Below, in pieces: positions 10,076-20,800 of a stretch of DNA of 64,000 nt; positions within the stretch are counted from its first letter, which is position 1; each line of letters opens with the position of its first letter. The notes under the pieces are model-generated. The model was not told where the DNA came from. It ran no database searches and saw only the letters and a list, made by a program, of their open reading frames with translations. The stretch is from positions 6,076,001 through 6,140,000 of the forward strand of contig JALGAS010000002.1 in assembly GCA_023078685.1 (NCBI GenBank), given 5' to 3'. Source of the stretch: Neopestalotiopsis rosae (lineage: Eukaryota > Ascomycota > Sordariomycetes > Amphisphaeriales > Sporocadaceae). The position numbers were made by a program, and so were the translations under genes.

Positions 10076-12327
10076 TGCAAAAAATGATGAGTCCGGAACT
10101 TTGCATAGATTCTTGGTCTCTCTTCTCGTTTGGGTACTTGATATTTCTATTGATGTATGAGATGCTAATGGCCCTTTAAATACACCAGCTCCCTTGACTC
10201 TGCCCGACAAACTCTTTTGCAGCCATTTTCCCAACCTCGATATACTACCTCACAATACGCCAGAGCAATGGAAGTCAGCGCTTGAACATTTAGACCAAAT
10301 CAAGCAGGTGGGGAACGGAAGTCACATTAAGCTTAAATGATAATGCTTGCCTCCTAGTCTTCCACCAAACATAGTCATTTGTGAATCGAAGTGGTCAATC
10401 ACGTTCGACTTTCACTTTGTTTTTTAGTAGCCGTTTGAAGACGGTCGCATTCGCAATCCAACTTGTTGATACGGTTGGGGAAGGTGTCTAAGCTTCGCAA
10501 ATAGCATATCTTACTCCGCTTTGATACGACGACGTTCGGCATATCTTCGCGGATAATATTATGGTATACATAATCTGATGCAGGCTAGCCTATCGCTGTA
10601 ACGGGACTAGTGAATACTATTATACGACCATGGCGAAGAACGATGCAAAACTGAGACCTATATTCCCGCGAATTCCCAGGGCAGCGGTACACATTCTACG
10701 AGCAGTTCTCCATTGTACAATAAAATTTCTGGTTATGATAGTAGCTTGAATTTCCAGGATGGTAGGACGGTGTCTTTGATGTATTCAATGTTATTGTATC
10801 ATTTGTGTGACCACACCGACATGAATTCGACTCCTTAATTATCTCATCTTTAGATTCCCAAATGGCAGAAAACAGCGCAAACCCCATTTTAATTATACAT
10901 CACGTTGAAAAGTTGACCCAAAGCTTACAAATCCATCTATTTGAGTGTAATTCATTAAGCTACCCGGTAATACAATTTGTACAGAGCCTTCAGATTTGAA
11001 TCCTATGCCTGATGTAAGAAGAAGTCGTTCTTAAGTTTGAATCTTGTGTTCAAGTGCCGTCTTCGTTTTGCAATACATATGACCAGTCCTGAATGGCAAA
11101 TAAGGAGGGTCTTTAGGTCGTGTGGCGAATCAATCTGCCTAAGTGTAATAAAATCGCAGATAATACTTGTTTGGCCATTCAAACGCATAGCCAGTCTTTA
11201 TTACTGAAGCGATAGTCTCAACGTAATGCGATTGTCCTATTAGCACATATGTAACATAATGCTTTCAATTTGACGAACTTATTGTCAGATCCTGTTAAGC
11301 ATTTCTCCTACTAAGTCACGATGTTGGGTATATCGTCGCAGCACCATCTTGATTTCCTCTCCCAATGATACTAACTACTACCCTGTAGACATGCAATACA
11401 TCACATATTTGAACTCAGATGTCACAGCCAGCTAAGAGGCTTGAAACAAGAATATCATAAATTTAATGCTTGATAGTGTACAGCATTGTCAATGGACTTG
11501 TGAACTTGGAATTCCGAGATCCGTTTGTATTATGGTCACCCAGACTCTGTCCTTGTTGGCGGCTTCTTGCTTCCAACAAAATGAGTGTCTAATTCGATTA
11601 ATACTTGAAGGAATTCTCGCAGTGAGCGTAAGCGAGGTTAGAAAAGCGGCCTATCGCTTATGGGTCCAAGGACGAATTCAGATATTGGCATTCACTCATC
11701 TGCATGTGATAAACAATTTGCTCCGGATATTGCGGCTGAGAAAATCCAACGAGATTGCTTAAGCAGTCTGAAGAAGATGCGCAGAAGATGACAATTAGTG
11801 ATGCTTTGTAATGCGAATCTCGGCTGATGCGCCGGGAGTGGCTGCCGAAGTGATTTGCCGGCCTTATCAGGTGACGATAGTAACCAATCGGCGAAATTCC
11901 CTCGTCGCTGCGCCGCCTTGTCTTTGTTACTACTGAATCATGAGGGTTGGGCTCATGGTTCAGAAAAGACGGGAACACCGACGTGTGTGGGACTTCTTCA
12001 ATCTTCAGCTCTAAGCAGACGCAACAGAGCCCTCGATTTCTTCTTGTTATCTTCTGCTAACTGACCAGATAATGTCCGACGACCCGTTTGAGCAGCGTAT
12101 ACTACAGCGAACGCCATATTTAGTGCAGATGGAACGTCACGAGAGCGTCTGATCACGCTACAAAAATAAAACAGCAAGATACAAATTCAGCCCAGAAGTA
12201 TGCTTTGACTATTCTGCGTTTCCCCTTCTTTTGGATCACGTATGAAGCCGGCGAAGCTGAGGCAAAGTATGCCTAAAGGTATATCCGCATTGGCTGTGGT
12301 GCGAAATGTTGCCCGACAATTGTACAA
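10076..12327. other. Intergenic, 2.2 kb, no gene recognised
   Basis: Apart from the CE1 promoter at its left end, nothing could be identified. It is AT-rich overall with only short frames on both strands and no splice-consistent model. Confidence 0.6.
10175..10182 (-). promoter_or_regulatory. TATA-like element (TATTTAAA) of the CE1 locus
   Basis: On the minus strand 100 bases upstream of the ATG at 10075. It marks the expected promoter and argues that this ATG was the original start. Confidence 0.4.
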
Positions 12328-13938
12328 CTACCAAGACGGTGCGATCACGTAGTTTCTAGATCCTTCGTACGTGGCATCTCTGAACAAATCAATCGTTCCC
12401 TCGACTCCATCTGGACCAATAGTCCATGTTCCGTCGCTGATCAAATTCGTCCAAAGATCAAAGAGTCTTTCCAGTCTCTGCGCCCTCCACCATTCTCCGC
12501 CGAACGGCTTATATCCATGCTGGAACAGCTCAGCAATACTCCCTTCTTCCACCAAAGTGCCATCGCTCTTCCTTGCGCCGCTCTCTTGCCCATGCTCACG
12601 GAGGGGAAATGGGAGCAGAAGCCTGAATCCTTCCTCTGCATTGTCTGTTTTGAACCTCTCCACCGATTCGCTGTACAAGCCAGCCGGAGTAGAGTGGTCC
12701 CCGTGGGACACTCCGTCTCGGAATGCCTTGCAAAAAGGATTCAGCGACACGTAACGATTTGAAGAATCAAAACTGACAGTCGCGCCATCCGTGGCGGCGA
12801 AAAGAAGCACAGGCGGCACGACACGGCCGTACTCACTCGTCGTATCCATCTTTGTAAACTTTTGCAACTCTGCAAAGGCTGCTGCATCATGTGGTATAAT
12901 CAGCCCTGGTGCGATCGTGTTGAATTGTGGACGTGTAAGACGAGCCAAAAAGTGACGGGCAAAGCAATCCTCTGGTACCAAGGCTGCGTCGAGATCGGCC
13001 TCGCTGAAGAGTAATCTCGAGATGTGTGTACCAAGCGATCCGGTCGGCATACGTTGTTCGATCGCCGCCACCAGCCGATGGAACGAGGCCACCGCGTTAT
13101 CGACCTGTACCATGCTATATGGTTGCCAGATCCAGGGACCGTACTTCTCGTTCGGCGCCTCATCTGTTGAGGCGGCAATCTTTCCAAGCTGTATCATCCT
13201 GATCCACTGGCTCAGCACCGTTTCCAGCGGGTGCCAAAGCTCTTCGTGCGCTTCCACTGGGTGTGTGTAGTCAAAGTCCTCTACTCCTAGAGCCATGGCG
13301 GCGCGGTGGCGACGTTGATCGTAGATCAATCCAGCCGGGTGTTCGCCCATTCCGTCATTGGTAGCATAGAGCGTCAGGAATCGGTCTTCCTCGTCTTCAG
13401 GCATCATCTCCTGGGCAACAAAAACGTCGGATGGCTCACAAGGACCCGACACCCAAAAGTATAAAGGCAGCAGTTCACTGGGTATCGCGACTGCCTCCAA
13501 AAAGGCTACCAGTGACGGGTCCAGTCGATCTCGGACTTCGGCAGCTTCATCACCGTGATGCTCGAAATAGTTCCGTGGCTGCAGATCTTCAAGTGCACGA
13601 CCGTCCGACTGCCAGCCATACTGCACTAGGTAATTATGCAGGGCAACGCATCGCGCAACGTCCAGGCTACCATCTGTACTGGCAGGTCTTTGTGGGCTCA
13701 CGAGAAGTTCCTCAACGTCAATTGGAATGGCCGAGTCCATGTCGGGAATTGCTGTCTGCGCCAAGAAAGTTCTCTTGAGCGCATAGGCTATCAGGACCGT
13801 AATTAAAATCGAATATAGGAATTGGCTAGTGAGAAAACGATTCATTAGCGGTAAATGATCGTAGGTGTTATAGAAAGATCTGTTCCAGAACTTGGCAGCG
13901 CAAGATGAGCATTTAAGCTGGAGGTACTGCCAATCCAT
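12328..13938 (-). CDS. Uncharacterised type II membrane-anchored protein in the chitin locus
   Basis: A single uninterrupted frame of 536 residues from ATG 13938 to TGA at 12328. One hydrophobic helix lies at about residues 36-55 (FLTSQFLYSILITVLIAYAL), with a large polar C-terminal domain that would face the ER lumen or outside. I do not recognise a catalytic motif. Notable segments are PLYFWVSGPCEPSD, ATNDGMGEHPAGLIYD, KYGPWIWQPYS and, near the end, GYKPFGGEWWRAQRLERLF. A TATA element lies only 28 bases upstream of ATG 13938, so the in-frame ATG at 13845 (residue 32, just before the helix) may be the true start. The gene is next to and codirectional with the LysM gene. A relic of its first codons lies beside the chitinase at 22117-22187, which ties it to this locus. 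Confidence 0.75.
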   Translation of the reverse strand: MDWQYLQLKCSSCAAKFWNRSFYNTYDHLPLMNRFLTSQFLYSILITVLIAYALKRTFLAQTAIPDMDSAIPIDVEELLVSPQRPASTDGSLDVARCVALHNYLVQYGWQSDGRALEDLQPRNYFEHHGDEAAEVRDRLDPSLVAFLEAVAIPSELLPLYFWVSGPCEPSDVFVAQEMMPEDEEDRFLTLYATNDGMGEHPAGLIYDQRRHRAAMALGVEDFDYTHPVEAHEELWHPLETVLSQWIRMIQLGKIAASTDEAPNEKYGPWIWQPYSMVQVDNAVASFHRLVAAIEQRMPTGSLGTHISRLLFSEADLDAALVPEDCFARHFLARLTRPQFNTIAPGLIIPHDAAAFAELQKFTKMDTTSEYGRVVPPVLLFAATDGATVSFDSSNRYVSLNPFCKAFRDGVSHGDHSTPAGLYSESVERFKTDNAEEGFRLLLPFPLREHGQESGARKSDGTLVEEGSIAELFQHGYKPFGGEWWRAQRLERLFDLWTNLISDGTWTIGPDGVEGTIDLFRDATYEGSRNYVIAPSW

Positions 13939-13965
13939 GGTACAACTTCAGGGTGGGCTACAGGG

Positions 13966-13973
13966 AATTTATA
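13966..13973 (-). promoter_or_regulatory. TATA box (TATAAATT)
   Basis: Minus-strand element 28 bases upstream of the first ATG (13938) and 121 bases upstream of the second (13845) of the 536-residue protein. If transcription begins about 30 bases below it, the second start would be favoured. Confidence 0.45.
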
Positions 13974-14083
13974 GAGAGTTTAGAGCTTAGAACACGCCCC
14001 TGTCGCATCTGAACAGCATGCATTTCACTGCACATGGCGGGGCCCTGCATGCTGCATACACGCTACGACGCTACCAATTTACG

Positions 14084-14126
14084 TACCTAGGTACATGGGT
14101 TAGATAGGTAGGTACCTACCTAGGTA
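14084..14126. repeat. Cluster of TACCTAGGTA palindromes, copies 2 and 3
   Basis: Perfect copies at 14084-14093 and 14117-14126, with GGTACC-containing half copies between. A further near-copy lies at about 14322. Similar GGTACCTA elements lie at 22219-22278 beside the relic of the neighbouring gene, so they may have been carried along in the duplication. Confidence 0.7.
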
Positions 14127-14404
14127 TGTATTTACAATAATTGTACCGAACTGTGACCCAATGATACTGATCTCAGTGCGGACACAAGTGCTGCACTACA
14201 CGGACTCTGTAATCAAGTTGCAAACTTCCTGACCGGAGGCCGCAAAGGTAAAACCAACGCGACAGGAGCTTAAAAATTTGAGTAGATTCGAAGAAACGTA
14301 TTCTAACACTTGACTTCATATGTACCTAGGTGACCAGAATCTACCTAATCATATCTACTTCGTAGAGGCGCCGGCTTCTACCATGCGCGTAATATTGCAC
14401 CATT

Positions 14405-16814
14405 TCAAGTACAAGCACCACTATAGCAATTTGTCCCTAGACAGTAATCATCCGTAGAACCACAGTATCCAGAAGTCGAACAACAAGTTCCGAACTGCGT
14501 TCCCGTGCAAGTCTTGTTTCCTGCAAAATTAGGTCCGCATTCACCGTTTGTCGAGGGGCCTCCATTGTCCGTGGCGCAATCCCCCGAGTAGCAATTTCCA
14601 GCACCGCAGTAATCAGACCCAGTGCCACAATAGCCGTAAACTGGAGAATTTTCGGTCGTTAGAATCCTCAATGCTAGGGTTTTCGTGACAATGACGATGA
14701 AATCTTGAAACTTACTGCTGCAGCAATTACCAAACGACGGGTTTGTGCAAGTCGTGCCCCCATGATCCGGTCCGCACGAACCATCAGTCGTTGCCGATCC
14801 ATCTCCAGATGAGCCGCAATAGCTGGCGTCGCTGCCACAGTAGCCATATGGCGAACAGCATCTGGTTTCATGGTCAGCAAATCGGCACCAAGCGGGACAA
14901 GTATTTCGTTGATAGGGGGGCATCTCTTACTCTCCAAAAGCACTGCCAACACATGTGACACCAGGTGGACACGTGCCATCCTGGGAGACTGTCTGCGGCG
15001 TGACGGGAGCGACGCAGACATCATAGCTTAGCCACAGATTGGTGCAATCGTCGTTCAGATACGTGTTGTAATTTTGGAGTTGACTAAAGTTGAGCCCGAA
15101 CTGGACATCGATTGTGTAGCAGCTGTCGCCCGCCTGTACGAGATAGTAATTGCCGCAGTCTTCGATGCTGCCCGTCTGGGTCGGATACGCCGCCGTTGCC
15201 GCAGTGTAGTAGACAGCCGTGCCCGTCGCGCCGGGCGCGGTAATGGAAGGTGTCGGCTGGGGAAATGTCCCTCCCGGCGCGCTGCGGATTTACTTGAGCC
15301 CTCATCGATCGTGTAGTGAAAGTGCATGAAAATGTACGAACCCTTGACAAACTCTCTGACCGAGTGCTACACCATCACAGCTGCCCTGAATGTTGGAGTT
15401 CCAGCTAAGAAACTGCGCCTGCGTGACATTGTATGTTGAGTTCGAATAGCGTTGAGCCAAGTCGGAGCTGATGATCTTCGTGTTATTCATCATGCTACAA
15501 ATCACAGAAGATAGGGTAATGGGGAATCACGTACCAGCTCGGAGAGTTCCAGACAATATCAAGCTCACAGGGAAGTGGCAGGCAGATAGTAGAGGTGAAT
15601 TGGCATGCGTAATCGCCCGTCGCTACCCGCGCATCACCGGTCGAAACGCCATAGCTAAGCAGATCGTCAACTCACGAGGCACAATCAATACGTGATAAAA
15701 GAGGATGGACGTACGTATCGCTCAAATCGTTACATGTGAGGAAGTCATCTTCGGGCTGCACTAGCTGACCGATACAGGTAGGCGTTGCGCTTGGCGCACC
15801 AGTCGTCGAGGTAATTGTTGTCGAAGTAGCAGTGGCACTTCCAACATACAGTGTGGACGAGCTTGTGGAGTACGGCAACGTGGTCGAGCATTTACTCTGC
15901 AGATCGTCGAACTCTCCGATGAGGTAGTCGGTAAAGTTGGATTGGCTAAGCCATGGGTCGAGAAGCCGCTGTCTCATGATTTGCAGAAAACATTCACTGC
16001 AATACTTTTTCGACGCCATTTTCTGTCAGCAGCCAATGGCGGAACGAATGATGACAAGGTTCTAAACGTACAAGCTCTGAGTCATACAAATTCGCCAATG
16101 CCGACATGTCGGGCAGAATTTCATCGGGGTCGAATGTCGAGTCGTTGCACTGAGATGGCAGGTCCTCCAGATCTGCGCAGAGCAATGGGTCCCATCGGAT
16201 GTAGTCACTGCCCTGCCAGCTCTGTGACTCGAAGAAACACCAATTTGCCTGGCTGTTGCGGGTCAGAGAAACCTCAGCGTGGGAATTCGCCTGACTGGGT
16301 AGGCATTTACCTGTCCTTCATACAGGCAATGTCTGCATTGTGGGTAAAAGAAAGGGTCAATGCCTTGGCCTGCACTTGTGCGCCGCTCTGCCAGATAGTT
16401 TGGCCGTCGCAGGCCGACTCAACATTGCTTCCCCAAGAGCTTAGAGATGTCTGGCAGTCCGCAGTACACAACGTGGTGAGGTTATCCATATACCAGTCTA
16501 TAGAATATAGTCATCAGAATTGTTCTGGAACAACAACAACCGGGCCGTTCAACGTACAATTATTGTCAATACCAGAACCGATCAGCGTTGAGACTCGCTC
16601 ATCGCATTGAACAGTAGTGTTTCTTGAGTTCAAAGTGAGCTTCCAGGCGGATATCATCCATGCGCATCATGACTCACAATGCAGATATACAGGAAGTTGT
16701 TAGGTTCCATGCTTCAGTCAGTGTGCTTGCATCATAGTATCGGTAAAGTTGAAATTCAGCCACGACGATCGCTGCAAAGAGCGGCGAAAGCGCGATACTA
16801 TTCGAGTAGAACAT
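14405..16814 (-). CDS. Secreted LysM + hevein-type chitin-binding protein
   Basis: Ten exons join in frame to 621 residues: 16814-16678, 16622-16558, 16497-16311, 16252-16072, 16004-15715, 15654-15535, 15494-15342, 15281-14931, 14861-14716, 14640-14405. A signal peptide covers about residues 1-20. A conserved fungal N-terminal region follows ([40 protein letters not shown]). Then come three LysM modules at about 268-320, 327-378 and 410-460; the third contains [13 protein letters not shown]. The C-terminus has up to three hevein (ChtBD1) modules, the last ending [20 protein letters not shown]. LysM and hevein modules bind chitin oligomers. Such proteins protect hyphae from chitinases, hide chitin from hosts, or guide chitinases. 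The gene is divergent from the GH18 chitinase 1.07 kb away, a pairing known for killer-toxin-like chitinases. It has no catalytic domain. Confidence 0.9.
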
Positions 16815-17147
16815 TCTTGCTAGAGATGTCGCCAGTCTCGTTGTGGGCTTGAACTCGCGTGTTTTGGGAATGATTTCGTTCACGTCTTTGCTTAACCAAA
16901 GAGTCTTTGATATGATTTTCTGATTGCAAGGCCTGCACTCTCGACCAAGTATAGCGGATCGGTAGCTCCAATCAGGAACAGCCGAGGGTGCCAAAGGATC
17001 TGGCTACCTGCAAATAAGCTGCATGGTCGGATATTGACATCTGAGATTAATAGCCAAATTTGCCACGAATGTAGTATAGGCGCTTCATTGCTTGTGTCTT
17101 GAATGAGCGATGTCACACATGGAGCACGGAAATAGATACCAATGTAG

Positions 17148-17186
17148 TATGCGAACCGCTTATGCGAGCCGTTTATGCGAGCGATT
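17148..17186 (+). repeat. Three tandem 13-bp promoter repeats
   Basis: Three head-to-tail units at 17148-17160, 17161-17173 and 17174-17186 share TATGCGA(A/G)C(C/G)(G/A)(C/T)T. They begin 334 bases from the LysM ATG and end 702 bases from the chitinase ATG. The spacing and conserved TATGCGA core suggest a multi-site binding element, but no known factor is assigned. Confidence 0.8.
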
Positions 17187-17786
17187 TAGTGCCCACTGCC
17201 TATTCATGCAGTAAAACGGGTCGCGTGCAACACCTGGTCGTCTAGTGCTTACAATTATTGTAAATTGTATAGTTATATTCAAGCTTATGACCAAGACCCT
17301 TGGCAGCCGTACGATTGCTAGCAGGGCCAACGCAGGGTCTCGGCTGACTATCGAGTATAGAAGGATCCGAACCCCTGCCCTTCAGATTCATTCAGTCACA
17401 TCGGCTCTCCAAGAACAGGAACGCCCTGAAGATATTCCATGCAAGGCACAATGTATTATCCCCCAGTGAGACATCAGGCGCTCCAAAAAAAGAAAAAGAA
17501 AAAGGGCCGTTGAAAAGTGATCTCAGGAACTTTTGGGCACTTCCCAGCAAAGGCAGTCGGCCGAAGGTGCATATTATCGACGACGCGATGTAACAAAGTC
17601 TACTGCAATTAGATCTGCTAGGCACCATCGAGCTTTCTGCCGGAATGACCCTTGAACTATCTCGCTCGATTGATTTGCAGGATTATTATCTGTCTAGGAA
17701 GAACAGCTAGAATCGTCCCTGGCCGTTTATTCTGGACCAAAGTATCATGTTGACCATGCATACGCCTGGTGCTCGATCAGAAGTAA

Positions 17787-17792
17787 TTTAAA
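17787..17792 (+). promoter_or_regulatory. TATA-like element (TTTAAA) of the chitinase gene
   Basis: Located 96 bases upstream of the ATG at 17888 in an otherwise mixed-composition stretch, a normal spacing for a fungal core promoter. Confidence 0.35.
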
Positions 17793-17887
17793 GGCGCACC
17801 GAAAGGCCAAGGTTGACTTCAAGCCCATTCGCAACTACTCGGACAAAAGTAGATATCGCACATTTGCTGCTATCTACCCAAGTGGTC

Positions 17888-20800
17888 ATGCACGTCCACA
17901 ATATTTTCTTCACGGGTGCGTTGCTCGTAGTGTATTCCGCTGCTCAAAATGTATCAGCCTCTCTGGCAGTGAATGCCACTGCCACGACTGTCGTTCAGCT
18001 TCCAAACAATGCAACAAAAGCTCTGAAACCTCTCTATCAGCCATACTCTCGCAAGACGCCTAAGTTCAACAATGAAACCCTGATACAAGCACTTTCGTCA
18101 CCCAACACAGCATCAAATTTGCTTCTCAAAAGAGCAACTGACGATTTGCCGGTGGGTGCTTGTGCTCCAGGTGTTCCGTGTACCAATGGCGCCTGCTGCA
18201 GTAACACAGGTGTCTGCTCCTATGCTCCTTCTAGCTGCGGTGCAGATGTATGCATTTCCAATTGTGATGCCAAAGCACCCTGCGGCCAATACGCCGACCC
18301 AGAAAATGCAATGTGCCCACTGAACGTGTGCTGCTCTCAGTTCGGCTTCTGTAAGTATTTAGACACAACCTGACTCACGACGATCGAGATCGGAAACTCA
18401 CTAGATGTCCTAGGCGGGAGTACCGATGAGTTCTGCGGCACTGGTTGTCAAGCGGAATATGGTGGATGCGGCGATGCCCCTACCCCGTCATGCTCGGGCA
18501 ATTCTGCCATTACGCGCCGAATCGGCTACTATGAGAGTTGGTGAGTGGAAAGCTCGGAATTTTATGGCAGCAGTTTCTCACATCATACAGGGCAAACACC
18601 CGTAAATGCGATGTCCGTTCACCAGAGGATATCGACCTGACAGGCATCACACATTTGAACTTCGCATTCGCCTTCTTTGACCCCAAGACCTTTGAGATCT
18701 CCCCAATGGACTCAAACTCTGCTTCGCTGTACAAGAGATTCACTGCGCTCAAGTCCAAAAAGGCCTCGCTACAAACGTGGCTTTCGGTGGGAGGTTGGTC
18801 CTTCAACGATGACACCAATTCGCCCAACACAAGAACCGCCTTCAGCGACATGGTCAGTTCTGCTACGAACAGGCAGAAGTTCATAAGCGCACTGCAGAAC
18901 TTTATGCAAACTTATGGTTTCGATGGAGTTGACATTGATTGGGAGTGAGTAGGCCTGGCGAGAAGTTTGAGATCTCGAATACTGAACTAATCGGCCTGAC
19001 AGATATCCTGCTGCTGACGATCGTGGAGGCAAAGAGTCGGACTTTGGCAATTTTCCCGAGCTTGTCGCCGAGATGAAACAATCCTTTGGGGGTTCTTACG
19101 GAATTAGTGCTACTCTGCCATCATCGTACTGGTACTTGCAACATTTTGACGTCAACACTATGCAGGAGTACGTTGACTGGTTCAATGTCATGAGCTATGA
19201 TATTCATGGCACTTGGGATTCATCTAACAAATTCACTGGTCCATATGTAAGAGCCTTTCTAATCCGATATTCCACAAAAGCTAATGCTGCCAAGATTCGA
19301 CCGCATACCAATCTGACCGAAATCCAAGACGGTCTTTCTTTGCTATGGAGAGCAGGTGTGAAGCCAGAGAAAGTGGTTCTTGGCCTTGGGTGGTATGGGC
19401 GCTCATTTACTCTGGCCGACCCAGGCTGCACCACACCCAACGGAGTGTGCCAATTCACGGCGGGTGCCAATCCCGGCGAATGCACAAACTCAGCAGGGAC
19501 ACTCTCCAACGCCGAGATCAAGAGAATTCTAGATTCGGGAGTCGCCACGGAACAATACGATGAGACCGCTGCTGTAAAGTGGATGACATGGAACACCAAC
19601 CAATGGGTATCATACGACGACGGCGTGACAATGCAACAAAAGATCAACGCCGCCAACGATCTTTGCCTGGGTGGAACCATGATTTGGTCTCTTGACCAAG
19701 ACAATGCCGACGGTGATAGCATGAGCGACCTGTTGGGCGTGGGCCAAGCCAATGGCGTCTCAGCGGAAGAAGCCAAGGCCTACAAGGAGCAAATGGCGAA
19801 TGCGGCACTACAAAACGACATTGCAGCATCCTGCTACTGGACGCTATGCGGCAAGCCGTGCGAAAATGGCTACTTTGACACCACTGAAGCAAAAGGTCAA
19901 GTGGCCAGCGTTCAACAGGATTCGGTCTGCTCAAACGGGGAAGTGCAAACTCTATGCTGTGCTCCGGGAACCACCATGGGCACATGCTCGTGGCAAGGTT
20001 TCAGGGGAGTCGGCCTGCCTTGCACACCAGTCTGCAACGACACTACTGATATCGTAGTTGCACAAAATAGCAACTCGTACCAAGAAAACGAAGCTGGCCA
20101 AGTTGCCGATTTGACCTGCAACGGTAAGCTGCTCCTGTGTACAGTGCTTCATCTCCCCTCGTACTTACATTGGCGACAGGTGGTTATCAGGCATACTGTT
20201 GTAATGGGTGAGTCGTTACCATACTCTACATCCAAGTTGTGATGTCACTGACTCGGACTAGATTCATCCCTTCGTCCAAGACGGACACTGGTAACATCTT
20301 CCTTTATGGGCAAGGTGTCTTCACGAAACGGGGTCTGACGGGCGACCTGGATAAACGCGGGAAGGCTGCTAATAGTGTGGCCGCGGGAGGATTGACATTC
20401 GGAATATGTGCTGCTGCAGTATCGGCTTTGATTGCGGCAGCTCCATTTACCTTTGGCATCTCGCTGTTGGGCATCCCAGCCGAAATCGCCGTGTGCGCGG
20501 CGGCGGGTATTGCTGTGACTGCTGCCGGCTTCGCAAGTAAACCCGCAGCTCCTGCTCAGCCTCCGCCGGTAAGTCTATACCCTTGACCAGCCGCTTCAAT
20601 AGGAGATATGAACTCATGATTACCATCAGAAACCTCCACCGCCGGCTGCTCAACCCCACACCGGAGTGCCGACCACAATCACGGTGGGCAAGACTGCTCG
20701 GTCTTCTTATGGGCAGTGGCCCGTTTTGGACTTTGGTTCCGTGTCGCAGACCTCATCTTGTGATTGTTTCGTCACCTATACCTGCCGTTATGGTATGGGA

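Larger units (their letters stand above)
13939..14404. other. Intergenic spacer with TACCTAGGTA repeats
   Basis: Between the 3' end of the LysM gene and the 536-residue gene. It contains the promoter of the latter and a cluster of TACCTAGG/GGTACCTA elements. Confidence 0.6.
16815..17887. promoter_or_regulatory. Shared divergent promoter of the LysM and chitinase genes
   Basis: This 1073-base spacer separates two start codons that point away from each other, so it must hold both promoters. It contains three tandem 13-bp repeats (17148-17186), a purine tract near 17487-17507 and a TTTAAA element 96 bases before the chitinase ATG. No separate gene was seen inside. Confidence 0.75.
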
